Origin: Larus michahellis
Taxonomy: Eukaryota > Chordata > Aves > Charadriiformes > Laridae
Direction of reading: 5' to 3'
Length of the DNA: 64,000 nt
Assembly (NCBI RefSeq): GCF_964199755.1
Contig: NC_133911.1
Span: forward strand, 5,235,001-5,299,000
Part shown: one piece after another, positions 26,001 to 37,700 of the stretch
Position numbering within the stretch: the first letter of the stretch is position 1
Layout of the letters: each line of letters begins with the position of its first letter
Made by a program: the position numbers and the translations under genes
The notes under the pieces: model-generated
What the model saw: only the letters and a program-made list of their open reading frames with translations
The model's database searches: none
What the model was told of the DNA's origin: nothing

Positions 26001-26659
26001 AAATGCCAAAAAGAAATTGAATGCCTAATGCTTCTGTTCTCACCAGTAGCCTCATCTACCTGCGTACCCCCAGCCTCTGGGATTTTGTGATCAAGTGGTG
26101 GGAAACACTTGTGGGCTGAGCAGTGTTACTCTTTTTGGGTAGACATGAATGTTATCATGGTTAGATAGAAAGAGCAGTATTGATTATGTGAGCATCAGTG
26201 AAGCATTTAGTTCTATAGTAGCTCAAATGAGCAAGTAACCCATTTATTCCATGTGATAGGGAACTTATCTTTAACTTTGCTTCCTGCCTGAAAGGCAACG
26301 TGTACAGGATTCCATGGCTGAAAGTACTGGCAGGCGATTGGTACAGGAAGGTTTTCATGTCCCTGGGTTTTGTATACTCTTCCCTGGTAATGGCATGTTT
26401 CTCAATGAGAAAGTTTAAGTCTTGTTAACTTTGGGATCTGATTTTCTTTTCTGCAGAGGTCATACGGACACGGCTGCGAGAAGAAGGCACTAAATACAAG
26501 GCTTTCATTCAGACAGCACGTCTGGTAGCACGTGAAGAAGGCTACCTCGCCTTCTATAGAGGACTCTTTGCCCAACTCATCCGGCAGATACCAAACACAG
26601 CCATTGTGTTGTCCACCTATGAGTTAATTGTGTATCTGTTAGAAGACCATGCAAAGTAG
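7969..26659 (+). CDS. SLC25A33: SLC25A33, mitochondrial pyrimidine nucleotide carrier (whole coding span, 7 exons)
   Basis: The spliced product is 320 aa, against 321 in human. It is an SLC25 carrier of the inner mitochondrial membrane that exchanges pyrimidine (deoxy)nucleotides across it and so supports mitochondrial DNA and RNA synthesis. Exons are 7969-8018, 16437-16616, 20292-20369, 21739-21839, 24089-24155, 25494-25777 and 26457-26659. All introns are GT-AG and the reading phase is kept throughout. The three repeats carry the matrix motifs PLEVIK (29-34), PIWMVK (146-151) and PHEVIR (252-257). Tryptophan in the second motif is typical of the pyrimidine carrier branch. The N-terminus [18 protein letters not shown] and the C-terminal [10 protein letters not shown] match SLC25A33 better than its paralogue SLC25A36. 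The ATG at 7969 lies in a CpG island in a good context. No frameshift or stop was seen. Confidence 0.97.
10812..11164 (+). mobile_element. CR1 LINE, 3'-end fragment
   Basis: This is the classic avian CR1 3' end in sense orientation. It includes CCAGTACTTAAAGGGGGCCTA near 10840, TTGGATATTAGGAAGAAATT near 10950, CCCATCCCTGGAGGGGTTCA near 11026 and the end CCATTCTATGATTAG. It is 5' truncated, as most CR1 copies are, and has no coding capacity. It sits in SLC25A33 intron 1. Confidence 0.93.
15639..15712 (+). repeat. Mixed TA/TG microsatellite
   Basis: Alternating TATG, TA and TG units with an ACAC stretch form an imperfect self-complementary tract in SLC25A33 intron 1. Confidence 0.85.
16437..16616 (+). 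CDS. SLC25A33: SLC25A33 coding exon 2
   Basis: It encodes residues 17-77: the first transmembrane helix ([20 protein letters not shown]), the first carrier signature PLEVIK and the pyrimidine-carrier insert ([14 protein letters not shown]...). The acceptor is TTTTACAG and the donor is AA|GTGAGT. Confidence 0.96.
16617..20291 (+). other. SLC25A33: SLC25A33 intron 2
   Basis: 3.7 kb of intron with no supported gene. A possible decayed CR1 end near 17455-17495 is too weak to call. Confidence 0.85.
20292..20369 (+). CDS. SLC25A33: SLC25A33 coding exon 3
   Basis: It encodes residues 77-103 ([19 protein letters not shown]...), the conserved matrix helix and RGLGPNLVG segment that ends the first repeat. 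The acceptor is TTTTAAG and the donor is AG|GTAAAT. Confidence 0.96.
20370..21738 (+). other. SLC25A33: SLC25A33 intron 3
   Basis: 1.4 kb with the T17 run and, at its end, a polypyrimidine tract of about 35 bases before the acceptor. Confidence 0.85.
20882..20898 (+). repeat. T17 homopolymer
   Basis: A 17-base T run directly follows a C-rich stretch in SLC25A33 intron 3. Confidence 0.85.
21739..21839 (+). CDS. SLC25A33: SLC25A33 coding exon 4
   Basis: It encodes residues 103-137 ([17 protein letters not shown]...). An unusually long T/C tract precedes the acceptor CCCCACAG. The donor is G|GTATGT. Confidence 0.96.
21840..24088 (+). other. SLC25A33: SLC25A33 intron 4
   Basis: 2.2 kb containing the 35-bp tandem duplication. 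Nothing else is recognised. Confidence 0.85.
22046..22114 (+). repeat. Tandem duplication, two copies of about 35 bp
   Basis: Copy 1 (22046-22080) and copy 2 (22081-22114) both start GTGGGGACTGGA and end TCTGTAYAGGAC. They differ at a few bases and by one 1-base gap. The repeat is in SLC25A33 intron 4. Confidence 0.9.
24089..24155 (+). CDS. SLC25A33: SLC25A33 coding exon 5
   Basis: It encodes residues 137-159 ([19 protein letters not shown]) with the second carrier signature, whose tryptophan replaces the usual acidic residue. The acceptor is TTTTTCAG and the donor is AA|GTAAGT. Confidence 0.96.
24156..25493 (+). other. SLC25A33: SLC25A33 intron 5
   Basis: 1.3 kb in which nothing is recognised. 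Confidence 0.85.
25494..25777 (+). CDS. SLC25A33: SLC25A33 coding exon 6
   Basis: It encodes residues 159-254: the rest of repeat 2 ([19 protein letters not shown]), an acidic and proline-rich linker, and the start of repeat 3 up to AYPH. The acceptor is TTTTTTAG and the donor is G|GTACGT. Confidence 0.96.
25778..26456 (+). other. SLC25A33: SLC25A33 intron 6
   Basis: 0.7 kb in which nothing is recognised. Confidence 0.85.
26457..26659 (+). CDS. SLC25A33: SLC25A33 coding exon 7 and stop
   Basis: It encodes residues 254-320 ([17 protein letters not shown]... to EDHAK) and the stop TAG at 26657-26659. It carries the third carrier signature and the [15 protein letters not shown] helix. Confidence 0.96.
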
Positions 26660-29600
26660 CAGAGCCAAGACTCCTGTTACAGACTGTAGACCAATTTCTT
26701 CATTGAACAAATAGTCCTTTAAGAGACTGATGCAGGTGGCAGTGCTGGTGGAAAAACTACAAGTCTTTGACCACCTGCTGGATATTTCCTTTTGGATTCA
26801 TGCTTTCTGAAAGGTCTCGAGTCATTAACGTTAATAGTTAATTATAACCTTTTTTTAACTTAATGATAATTAAACTGCTACTAAATTAAATTACACTATT
26901 TAATTTATGTTTGTCCTTTTCCTTAAGAACAGCTATATGTGGTCAAGGAATGTACCTCATACTATCAAGTGATCTCTTGGACTGATGTTCATTAAAACTA
27001 TTAAAACAGGAGAAGTACTTGTTTGGAAATTTGAAATTGTCTTACTACAACTGGAGTGGTTTCACATTTTAGCGCTGTAATAGCCTAATGCCCAAATAAC
27101 TTTGAGAGTTCTGGTTTATTCAAGGTGCATCATTCATTGCTGTGTGAACATCCTGGAGTGTTCCAAGTAGGACAGTCTTGTAGTACGTTTCTCCATTTTG
27201 ATGGTATGAAATACGCACACCAGAACCTCTTAGAAAAGCCACTTACACTGGCAATATTGCAGGAATATTATAGTGGGAGGCTTTTAGTAAAAATTTACTT
27301 ACAGTACTGTATGCACCTATGCATTTGGGATACATGCTTATGTGTGTAAACAGATCTGTCATGACTTGGCTTTTAGACTTTGCTTTTCTGAAGGACAGAG
27401 CATAAGGACAGTCTGACTGTGGCCTGGCTGTCCTGCGGAAATTCCAGGAGATGCGGTAACCTGGTCGTGTATCCCAACCTCAGCCTTTTTTTGGAGGTTT
27501 TTTTTGTGTTATGTTTTCCTTATGCTTCAGTGCTAGGGGTCTGGAGAGTAGAAGAGAGGATAAGATAGGTCCCAAACACTATAGACTATAAATGCAGTTC
27601 TGGATTCTGCTTTGCGATACTCAGAAATATGTCCCTCTTGATTTGTGTCCTTGTAGAGCAGTGCTTCCGATGGGAATGAGATACTATGTTATCTCGTGAA
27701 CATGTCTCTGGAGTTAACACCAAAAAAGGTCCACAACCTATGTAAAGAGCTTCTTTATGCCATTACTTGATTTCTTATTGAAGGAAAATAAGGATTAACC
27801 AGCTTACTGCAGCCTGTTGAACAGTTCTCACATTTCATATAGATACGATACCTGCCTTCCCCTTCAAAGACACAATATCAAAGGGGTGTTCTTTAACAGC
27901 AGTCGTGATACAGTTCTTACCTTTCAGTTATAAATCAAATATCCTGCATACTTGAGATTAGTCCTTTCATAAATATTAGAATATTCTTTTAATTTTAGTA
28001 GTTTCTTTACCACTTGTATTGCAGCAGTACCTTGTGATTAAAATATTGTATATGAATAACTACTGATAGTGCAGGATAAAATATTTTAGAACTCAAATGG
28101 GTAGATTTGTGTTTTGCTTTGCTATGCTCTCTTATTCATTAGTGTCATTTGCTTTGACAGCTGAGACAAACACTACAGCATTTGATCCTAGCTTCAGTCT
28201 TCCCTGCTGTTGAACTGAACAATGAGCTTCTCATGATTTGAGCAGGTGTTGGGTTCTTGAGCATAAACAAGTGTTCATGGACGTCTTTGACTTCAAGGAC
28301 CATATACAGTGGATGTTTGGACTTGGAAGGGTCATGCAAAGCATTAAGAAACAGCCTAGTAGTGAGTAGGGCTGTCTTTTATAAGATAAAGTTTTCAGGC
28401 TACTATTTTGTTGCAGAAATACAATGGGTTGATAACTGGATTCAAACTTTCACGTTGGTTCTTGTTAGAACCTGGCTGATGACTGGTACTTGAGGTCATA
28501 TTTGACATCAATGTGATGGAAGTGCAAATAGGCTAGAATGTGTGTATATCTCATTATGAGGCAAAACTGCAAAAATAACTGTTTTCTATTATGTCTCACT
28601 GAAAAGAACGTATCACATTACCCCTAAGCTAAAATAGGAAACAGTTGAGTAACTAAAAACTGGCATGGCTTTTTTTTTTTATGGAGACGATGAGCAGCGA
28701 AAGCTTTAGTCTCTTTATAGGAGTCAGAACTGTCATACAGTGCTGTTTCTATTTTTGAGAACTAGGACAGTTGTGCTGCTACTTTGAAACGTTTTGTGAG
28801 ATTTGCTTTCTTAAATTAGTAGTCTTCTGTACTTAAAGTATACTAGCTCACTTTTAAATTGTTAGTCCAATGTGTAGACTGCTGATCTCTTTTGAGAATG
28901 AGGGGAGGGAACTCAAAGCCTTTTGAGGAGTTTGGGACTTGGTAAGAGAGAAAGCAGGAGACAGTGAACAATCTTTTGTTGTGCCTAAATCTGATGGAAA
29001 AAATCAGGAATTCTGCTGGATTTTTGATTTTGTTCTTAAAGCTTTGCTACCAACCCTGAAAAAATTAGTCTTAATTTGATGGGGGGTTAATAAGCTATAT
29101 TGGGAGCTAATAGAATTTCTGAATTAGTATAATCTACTCCCTTCCTCTCTCTACTAGATTTTTTTAAAATTCACTAACCCTTGATTCCTTAACCCTGTAA
29201 AGAGTTAACATTTTTAGGTGATGCTCTCTGAGCAATCCCATTGATGTCACTGAATATGGAATAAGCCTATTACCAGAGGGAAGAATTTGTAGTAGTCTTT
29301 TTCCAAAGGGATATCTGAATTGAAAAATAACCAACCTTTCTCTGGCTGTGAAAGAAAAAAAATCACTGTTCATTCCACTTCTTCAACTTCCACAGAAAGT
29401 CAGTTTCATGGAAGGTAGGCACATTTCTTACTGATTAGAATTTCGTGGGCAGTTTTCGTCCAGGGTTAGGCCTCATTACTAGACCCTTTGTAGCTTAATT
29501 ATCAGTAAGGTGATGAAACTGCAGTCTTACCTGAAGTTGACCACAAAGTTTCCATTAACTTTACTAGCACTGAGTCTGTTCCCATTCATAAATTAACAGT

Positions 29601-31289
29601 TAAATTGAAATTACAAACATTCTCGTGCTGCAACTGTATGAGCTACTCGTGTTGCTAATTTAGCTTTGGAAGCATTTGTTAGGCATTTGAAGATGGAGAC
29701 ATTAATCTTCTCAAGTCCTTATGCTATAAGATTTACTGCCTCCCTTTAGGTATCCATGGTTGCCTTGATATCCCTCAAAATTATCTGCATTTACTAATTG
29801 TCGTGATACATGCTTGTATTGTGATTGTGCCTCTCACCACCTTGTTTTGCACGAGTTCCTCATTAGCTCCTTAAAGGAGGAAACTTTTGGTAAACAATGC
29901 ATCTATGGTTGGGCTGATACTACTGATACAGTTGACAGGAAGGGAGGGACTTCTGTAGAAAAAATAGACAAAGTCTCGAGTACAGAAGTCTTGCATGACT
30001 TGCAGAAGGGCTTGATGTGCCAAATGACTGGGTTGTTCTTCCTCCTTTCCCTATCATTTAGTCTCATAAAACAATCCCTAAATAATTGAGCTAAACAATA
30101 GAAGAGAGATGGAAAAATTATGTCCCCTCTGCATTTATCAAGAGGAAATAGTCACTGTTATTCCATAGAATTAATTTCCATGGTTAAATCTGTGGAGATA
30201 GAAATGGAACAGTTAAGACCCCAACCACAGTTAAGACAAGCTTAGAAGTACAGCTTTCTTCCGATAGAAATATTTGTCTATGAAGAACTTTTCCATTTGT
30301 GGCTCTTTACATGATGTTGACACAACTTGGTTTTCCTGAATTTTAAGCAGTTGTGTCTATTGTGCTGAGAGGTTTTTTGGTTTTAACTGGGAAAACAGCT
30401 ACACAATTTAAGGCAGGGTCAGTCTCATATTTTGGAGAGTCTTACCTTCATGTAAAAGCAGGGCAGGACTGTCAAACCACCAACTGCTTCCCCTTGTGTA
30501 AGACCAGTAAATCCCACCCTTGGGTGCTGAGAGGGGCAGAACACAAATGGGTGTTACTTTGCTTTCTAGGGAGAGCTTCTGAACAAGTCTGACCTGGGAA
30601 TGACTCCCTGAGGGCTTTCTGCAAAATTGTGTTGTTTATCAGTCTATCCAGAGAGAGAAAGTCTAAAGCAGCAGTCTTCACCTTATGTCTCAGGTAACAA
30701 ACTCCCCACACAGCCCCGCACTGCTCCCTTGCCATGCTGTCCCTCGGCTAAAGCCAGATGTGACTTGCAGCACATGGTTTACTGGGGAAAGTGCTCTAAA
30801 ATCTGTGCTCTACAATCACAGGGAGGGTACAGTTGTGTAACTGGAGGGATCTTCCATTCTCCCCAGAGAATTAGGTGGTTTGGGAGCAAAGTACGTCCCA
30901 ACAGAGAACCTGTTCTCTTGGAACTGTTTCTTCTTCCTCTGCCCCTGTTTTGTTCCCATAATTTTCCTAACAGCCATCCTTTTTCCTCAAAAATGTACGT
31001 TAAATTTAATTGCCAGCTTTCTGCCTTGTTGCAGACCCCTTGTTTCTGGTTTTTCATTCATCCAAGCAGCCCTGGGAGGGGGGGATTCCCTTAGATGGCT
31101 TTTTAAACGCCTTTCTTTCTGCGGGCTTGGGCCTGTAGCAGTGCGAGTCCCTGGCTGCCGCAGCCGCCCTTCACCGGGGCTTCTCGGGTCTCTCCGCTTT
31201 CGTAACGCAGACAGCCTCGCCTCTAAATTTAGGAAAAGAAAGAAAAAAAAATAAAAATTAAAAAAAGCTGGTTGAACTCGGCGTCGGGC
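26660..31289. other. SLC25A33 3'UTR and intergenic region before TMEM201
   Basis: AT-rich 3'UTR follows the stop. No further gene is seen. The last 200 bases become GC-rich, with an A-rich interruption near 31230-31266, as the TMEM201 CpG island is approached. Confidence 0.7.
26991..26996 (+). terminator. SLC25A33: Candidate poly(A) signal of SLC25A33 (ATTAAA)
   Basis: ATTAAA lies 332 bases after the stop, with T/G-rich sequence downstream. Another ATTAAA lies at 26885-26890. No AATAAA occurs close behind the stop, so the true end is uncertain. Confidence 0.4.
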
Positions 31290-31434
31290 CAGGCACGACG
31301 GGCCTGCCTCCCTCCCTCCCCGGAAGGGCCGGGAGCCCGGCGGGCCGCCCCCGCGGCCACGATCTCGGCCTTTGCGGCGCTGACTCACGGCTCCGCCGCA
31401 CGACTCCGGCCTTTCACGCCGCGCTCCCCGCGCC

Positions 31435-31444
31435 GTGACTCAGC
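31435..31444 (+). promoter_or_regulatory. Antioxidant-response-like element GTGACTCAGC
   Basis: It matches the core RTGACnnnGC bound by NRF2-small MAF dimers and also contains the AP-1 core TGACTCA. It lies about 170 bp upstream of the TMEM201 start codon. Confidence 0.5.
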
Positions 31445-31603
31445 CCGCCCGCCCCCGCCGCGGCGGAGGGGCGGAGCGGCGGGGAGCGGGACGGGGAGGA
31501 ACGGGACGGGGAAGGGGGGGGGGGACCGGCCTCGTCGCGTACAAAGCGCCGCCGCCGAGGTCACAGCGACGGCGGCGGCGGCCCGCGTTTGTGGGGGAGC
31601 GGC

Positions 31604-31707
31604 ATGGAAGGAGCCGGGGCGCTGCTGGCCCGCTGCCCCGCCGGCGGGCTGGGCGTCACCGTCTGTGCCGCCGCCGCCGGGCTGCTGCTCTACCGCATGG
31701 CGCGGAG
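31604..31707 (+). CDS. TMEM201: TMEM201 coding exon 1
   Basis: It encodes residues 1-34 plus two bases (MEGAGALLARCPAGGLG...YRMAR). It contains the first hydrophobic segment. The ATG follows AGCGGC and has G at +4. The donor is AG|GTGAGG. Confidence 0.94.
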
Positions 31708-34700
31708 GTGAGGGCCGGACAATGGCCGCGGCGGCGGGGAGGGCTCCGGGGAGGCGGGAAGGGCTCCTGAGGGAAGGGCCTGGGCGGGCGGTGGAGGGAG
31801 CGGGAGGGCGGCGGGGAAGCCGTGGGCTCTCGGCTTCGGGGTGGTGTCGGTAAGGCGTGTGTGTGGTAAAGGATTCCCCCAAATCGCTTCGGCTCTTTGT
31901 GTGAGGGGAAGATCGCGGAGCTGCCGGTGTGGAAGCTGCGCTGAGGGAACGGGGGAGGCTTCCCTTCCTCCCGCCCGTGGGCTAGAGGCCGGCATTGTTA
32001 CTAGCGGTATTACAGAAAATTCGGGGTTTTCCTCTTTGTTTTTTCTGCCTTCTTTGAGGCGGGGAGGGAGGATGTTTTGCTGCTGGTGTTGGTTGGTCTG
32101 GAGGTGAAGCGTGATTGCAGGGGGGACGGTGGGAGAGTGCCGTAGAAATAATATTGCTGTCAGTGCAGCGCTGGAACTTGGGGAGATTGCATGGAAGTCA
32201 AAGTTGTTAGTGACCAGAATTATTTGGTCGTTTGTTTCTTAATTGCACAGAACGTTTCTGACCTTAGAAGAAATTTAAACGGATGAGTTGGAAACAAGGT
32301 TTGAAAAGCGTCAGGATACGGATTTCATAAAAGGAGTGAAGCTTAATTTGACAGATTTTAAGCTAGCATAGCTTGAAATGAATGTACGAATATATGGAAT
32401 AAGAGGCACTTTAGACTGTAAAACAGAACAGACTTGATGAGTTTGCCCACTTATTGGTGCTTCTGTTGGAGGAAAAGGCAGTCCCGAGGGCTCATCGTGT
32501 TAAGGTTCACGTCAAGTTTACACTTTGAAATAGAAGCATATTTCTGCATCCACAGCAAAATACTTAAGGTTTGCTCCTAAAGCATTTGCTGTTTATAAAA
32601 CCCTATAAACGGTTGTGGTATATTAGCCCATATACAAGACTTGGCATTTCTGTGGCATATTTAGGACAGCTAAGAAATACTAGTGGCCTAAAGCAATCCC
32701 CGGTGGAGCAGGCGGCATTTCTTTGACCCAGTTTACTCTAACATGTCTTTTGAGGGAAGAGATTGGATTTGTTTTGCTCAAGTTCATCAAGAGGTCTCTG
32801 GAATGGAAAGCATTTCTTCCCCAGTCCTTGAAAAGTGCTGGTAGGCTGTAAATATTTTCAGGAGGTGACCTTGATAATTCTTTGGGGCTACGTATTTGTG
32901 TTTCTTAATACTATTCTGTAATTACCTGATTTCTTATTTTGCCTTAGTTAAATGAAAATCTTCCAAAGTCATCAAAGAGGACAGCTTTATAAGGGGCTGA
33001 TCCAAACACAGACATGATACTTCCTTTGCCTTTGGTGTTAATGTTATACATCTCTGCTTTGCTCCATTTTCAGCATGAGCGCACTCAGATATCTAGCAAG
33101 ATGCCTTTACCACCCCCTATCGAAAGGAAAATAAAATAGAACAGAACAATCTAGTGGAAAGTAGTTCTGCAATAACTCAATATATGGAGTTACACTACTG
33201 TAACTGTGCCAGCATCTAAGACTGTGCTTTTTGTATCAGAGAGAAAAAAGATTTGATGTACAGATATACTCCTTAAATCTTATGAGTATGGGCCCGGTAG
33301 GAAAACTGGTATTTTGTGATCTTTCTTTGAGATCACAGCTTGGCTGCCTGTTTTTTACATACTGTTGGAAGTCGGGTTGCTGAATTCAGACCAGCAGCTG
33401 TAGCTACATTTCCTTCATCTTCTGTGCCCCTCCTGATTGTCGGCTGACAACTTGTTGTCAGTATCAATATAGAGTACCCCATGAGCATCTCTTTCTTGGT
33501 TCTCTCTGGGTCAGTGATGGCAGGGGCTGCTCCTTCTACAAGTAAAGTCAAAATAAGGCATCACCGGCTCACTCTAAAAGAGGCCGGTAGGAACTCGGGA
33601 ACTGCCATGCAGTTAGTTCATTTAGTTGAGAAGCCTGTCACAGGTACTGAGGTGGCAAAAAAGAGGCACCTTTTCTGGAGGACCCTGTCCTGATGGCTGG
33701 TATTCTCCAGAGTATTAAAAGTTGCTACCTCCCATTTGATAGAAGACAGCTTTTGAGGGGGAGAGCACAGGAGGTGGTTATGACTGTGGGTCTATGTCAC
33801 TGCCTAGGTCCACTGGTCACCTTTTTCCCTGTTAAGAGGACACTAAGTCTGGCTCTTGGGAAAGGATAGGCTGCATTATTACTTATGACACTACTAGAAA
33901 TCCGGTCTTGTGGTTAAATGTTCAACCCCATCTACAGCTGCTAGTTCTGAGCAAATGCATCTATGATGTAGTTTGCCTGCTGGAATCTAGACAGCTGTAA
34001 TGTTTTTTCCCCACATTGGAAAATGGGATTTATCGTTGGGTCTGCACTGGGAGACCCCTTTATTGAGAGGTGATGGTCGTAGGCACAACTTGGAATTACG
34101 AGCTGCCACCCAGGAGCTTCCGTGACTGTGAGCCAAACAGGTTCAGTGTGAGTTCTGAGGTTCGGCGAGCTCCTGTTAACTCAGACATGCTGACCATACT
34201 GTGCTAGGGGCTCGCTCTATACTTTGGAGCTTTGGCAGCTTGGTTATGTCAAACTGCCATCAGATGTGGTTCTGTCCTAAGCACAGATCTACCTGCAAAA
34301 CAATGTGTCCAAACCTGGGAAATTTTTTTCTATCTTATTTGGGTGTGCAGGCTACATATTGCATTAGCACAGCAAGTCATCTCTTAATAGAATCTCTCAA
34401 TGCAGTAAGTAATCACTTCTTGCTGCTCAGGTTTTATTTTGCAGGGTGGTTCTTTGTCCAGTGAAGCTAATTAAAGTTAATACAGTGTTAGATTATAAAC
34501 TCTTTAGAGATGATTTGCCTAGTCTTTTGCAAGGGATTGAGCACACAGCAAATGCTTATATGGGGGTTTGCATTGTCTGTCTTCTCATAACAGAATGTCT
34601 GACTTCAGAAGCAATGTGTGCTCTAGCTTGTTATGTTCAGCTGCTGCCTGAATTCAGTCAAGGTATATGTAGTTCCAAAGTCATTAAAACTCTATTTGAG

Positions 34701-37700
34701 AGTCTCTCCAAATGCAGTACTTGTTTGTTGTTTTTAAAGTCCTGACCAATTACTATAAAATTAGCATCCTACCTACGTGTTCTTGCCTCAGATGACCTTA
34801 TTTTTTTCTTCTTTTTCATCCAGCAGGTTGGGAAGTTGGATTTTTTTTGCACCTATTTCTATGGCAACAGATTATAGGTTCACAAAAGCAGGATTATTAC
34901 TTTTTATCCTAAATAATCCAGGACTTTTGCATACATTGTGAGAATGAAGGGCTGCTATTTAACCCTTGGTAGCATTTCCTCAGCCTCAAGAGTGAGAAAT
35001 GGAAAGGTCTTGAGTATTTGGTCTCTGATATCAGCAAGTTCTCAAATAGCATTTGGCATTGTTTCTTTTTTTGCTTTATAGCAAATTATAGCTAATTTTT
35101 TGGCCTGTGTTTTTCACTTCTGTGTTATCCTTGAAATTAGTGCTTCTACCTACTCTGTCATGCGATGGAAGTTAAGAGACTTGTAGGTAGGTAATGACCG
35201 AAGTGTGGTGTGCCTAATTTCCGTGGGTGCCAGAGGATGGTGCCACAGCGGCATTAGGGTGGGATTGTAGCAATTTCTGTAGTACCTGGGTCCTGTGCAA
35301 TAACCTGCATCAGAGGATGGAGTTTCAGTTGTGCTTGCTGTCGAAGTCTATGCTCAAGGTGCAGTAGGATTTGTATTTTGGTGGTTAGCATGCTGAAGCC
35401 TATGCGTTATATTTTCATAGCTATGACACCTGTGATGGTGAGATGAAACTAGCTCCAACAGGTGTTGCTGTCCATCCTTCATGTGGCTGTTTTGACATGT
35501 GGCTTGCGTGGCTTTTGGAGAGTGGTAGCTCATGGATAACTTGGACCAGCAACCTAGATTTGCGTCTGGATTAAACTTTTTTTTCCTGTCAGTTTCAATG
35601 GTGGTATTTTTAACTCGGATCACTTACTGTTTTGAGCCCCCTTGGCAATGAAGAAAGTTGAGCAGTGAATATTCATTTTGAGAAGGGTGTGGGTGTAGGC
35701 ATCTATTTTGAGATGAGAATGTGTCACCCTAGTAGCTCCAGCCATTTTCTTTCAGCATCTGTCAGGGAATCCTCTGTGCATTCTGGCTCTTTAGGCTTCT
35801 TTCTGGTGCTTCATTTCAAGCTTATCCTCGTCATTAGTACTTAAACACGAGGGTTTGATATTTTGTGAACCAGATTTCAAGACGTGGTCTATGGAAATGG
35901 GAGTGGGGAATTGTAGGCATCCTGCTACAAAGGTGATGGCTGAGACAGAAGCCAGCTTAACTAAGGGGAGAACCACCTGCCCGTTTGGTTGCAGGATGCC
36001 AGACAATATTTGTGCAGCATTCAGAAGATGTTTTGCTATAGAATATTGTAGCAGCAGAGAACATTTCCTCGAGCAGGAGGAAGAGAAGTTGCTCTCAACT
36101 GGTGAGCACTTTGCCTACTGTTATTTGTTTTCCAGGCCCTCTCTGAGCCTCCCTGCTCAGCTGCTCTCAGTGCTGCTTTAGAAGTTGTCCAGCAGCAGGC
36201 ACACTGATTGCTTGGTGAAGTTCAGCAGCAAACAGGGCTGGTGGCAGCTGGGTCCATCTGTCCTCATAGCTGCCATAGCCAGTCCCTGCCTGGGCTTTGC
36301 CTGAACAGCTGCCCTCCCTTGGAGGTGAGACTAGGACTGGTTCCGATAAACCTAGGCAGCTGGGCTGTGTCGCCATGACCTGCCAGGAAGCTTTGTCATG
36401 GATATTGCGCCGAGTTTCAAGACAAATGCAGACCTCCGTTATCAGGCAACTTCAGGCCACTGAAGTTCTTTGCTCAAACATCTGTCACAACCTGTTGCAA
36501 TGGGGCCACATCACAGCTGTTTCTCTTGTAGTGACTGTTGTTTTAACAGGATTGTTTTAAAAAACAAGGGGCTCATGGATGCAGGTCATTAGTCTTTGTC
36601 TCTTCACTTCCAGTGCATAAAAACTGGGGAAGACATGTTGATTCTTCAGTTCCTTCTTATGTATCCTAAAGCTATCAAGAAACAGATATTTACCGTGCCT
36701 GAACTTGGGATAATTTGATATGCCCTTGTCTTTGAAAAAAATATGTAGAAAGCAGGGCAAACAAAACTGTATGCATGAGCATATTTCCTAGGTTCTGAGT
36801 ACCATCGTATGCAGTTCTTGTGGGTCGTAACTTATGTTTCCCAGAATCCTGTGTATTACGCAGCAAACTGCACCCTTCACGTATATTAACACTGCTGATT
36901 ATGGAGAGGACTTGCATGCACAAATACACCTCTGAAAAACAGTGAAGGGGATTATTCACAAGGTTGATATTAAAGGTCTGGCATGTCCATGGTAGTAGCG
37001 CAAAGAGATAGGAGCATCAAGCAGAATTTATTTCTACTTTAATAGTCCATCTTTTCATTGCTAAAATGCCTACTCTGAGTCATATTGTTAAACATACTGA
37101 ATGGGAAGATTGATTGTTATTCCAGCCTCTCTTGCATTTTCCCCTTTGAAAGACATTGCTTTCCTCTACATCATCTGAATTCAGTGCTCATGCCTGACAC
37201 GTTTCCTTCCCTAACAGGAAGAAGCCCACACACGTGACAGTGAACTGCTGGTTCTGCAATCAGGACACGGTAGTGCCATATGGGAATCGCAACTGCTGGG
37301 ATTGTCCCAACTGTGAGCAGTACAACGGGTTCCAAGAGGTACTGTGACAGATTGCTTGAAGGGTGGCTGGAAAGGTGCATGCCCTGTGGAACAGCACGTG
37401 CAGGAAAACTGTGCTCCTCATTTCAGATGATAGAAGCCCAGTGCAGATGAATATCCAGCAGTCTGACAGCTGGCAGCTCGTGCTGAGCACCTGTGAACTC
37501 AGCAGCTGATCACTTGATCAAACTTGAGAAAGAATCCATGTGTACCGGGATGTGCTGACATAGACTGAGAGACAAATTTTCCTCTCTTGCTTCAAAGGGC
37601 AAAAAGGGCCTTGACATTTTCACCAATATCTCTTAAGAATCTTTTTTTAATATATGGAACAATTCTTCTTTGGTTTTGTATTTTGGAACAGCTAAATTGT

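Larger units (their letters stand above)
31290..31760 (+). promoter_or_regulatory. TMEM201: CpG-island promoter of TMEM201
   Basis: CpG-dense sequence surrounds the TMEM201 start. It has several GC boxes, two TGACTCA sites (31381-31387 and 31436-31442), a run of 11 G at 31514-31524 and a GGC-repeat leader. No TATA box is seen near the probable start site. Confidence 0.8.

Noticed and set aside
7969-26659. Assignment to SLC25A36 instead of SLC25A33
   Set aside because: The N-terminus, the YYPQV insert, the NSNIVHI segment and linkage to TMEM201 all fit SLC25A33; SLC25A36 differs at each of these points.
30627-31094. 155-aa + strand frame before TMEM201
   Set aside because: No recognisable family, no CpG start of its own, and composition like the surrounding intergenic DNA.
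31385-31882. 165-aa minus-strand and 193-aa + strand frames at the TMEM201 promoter
   Set aside because: CpG-island artefacts. The real start at 31604 is in a different frame and joins the conserved exons.
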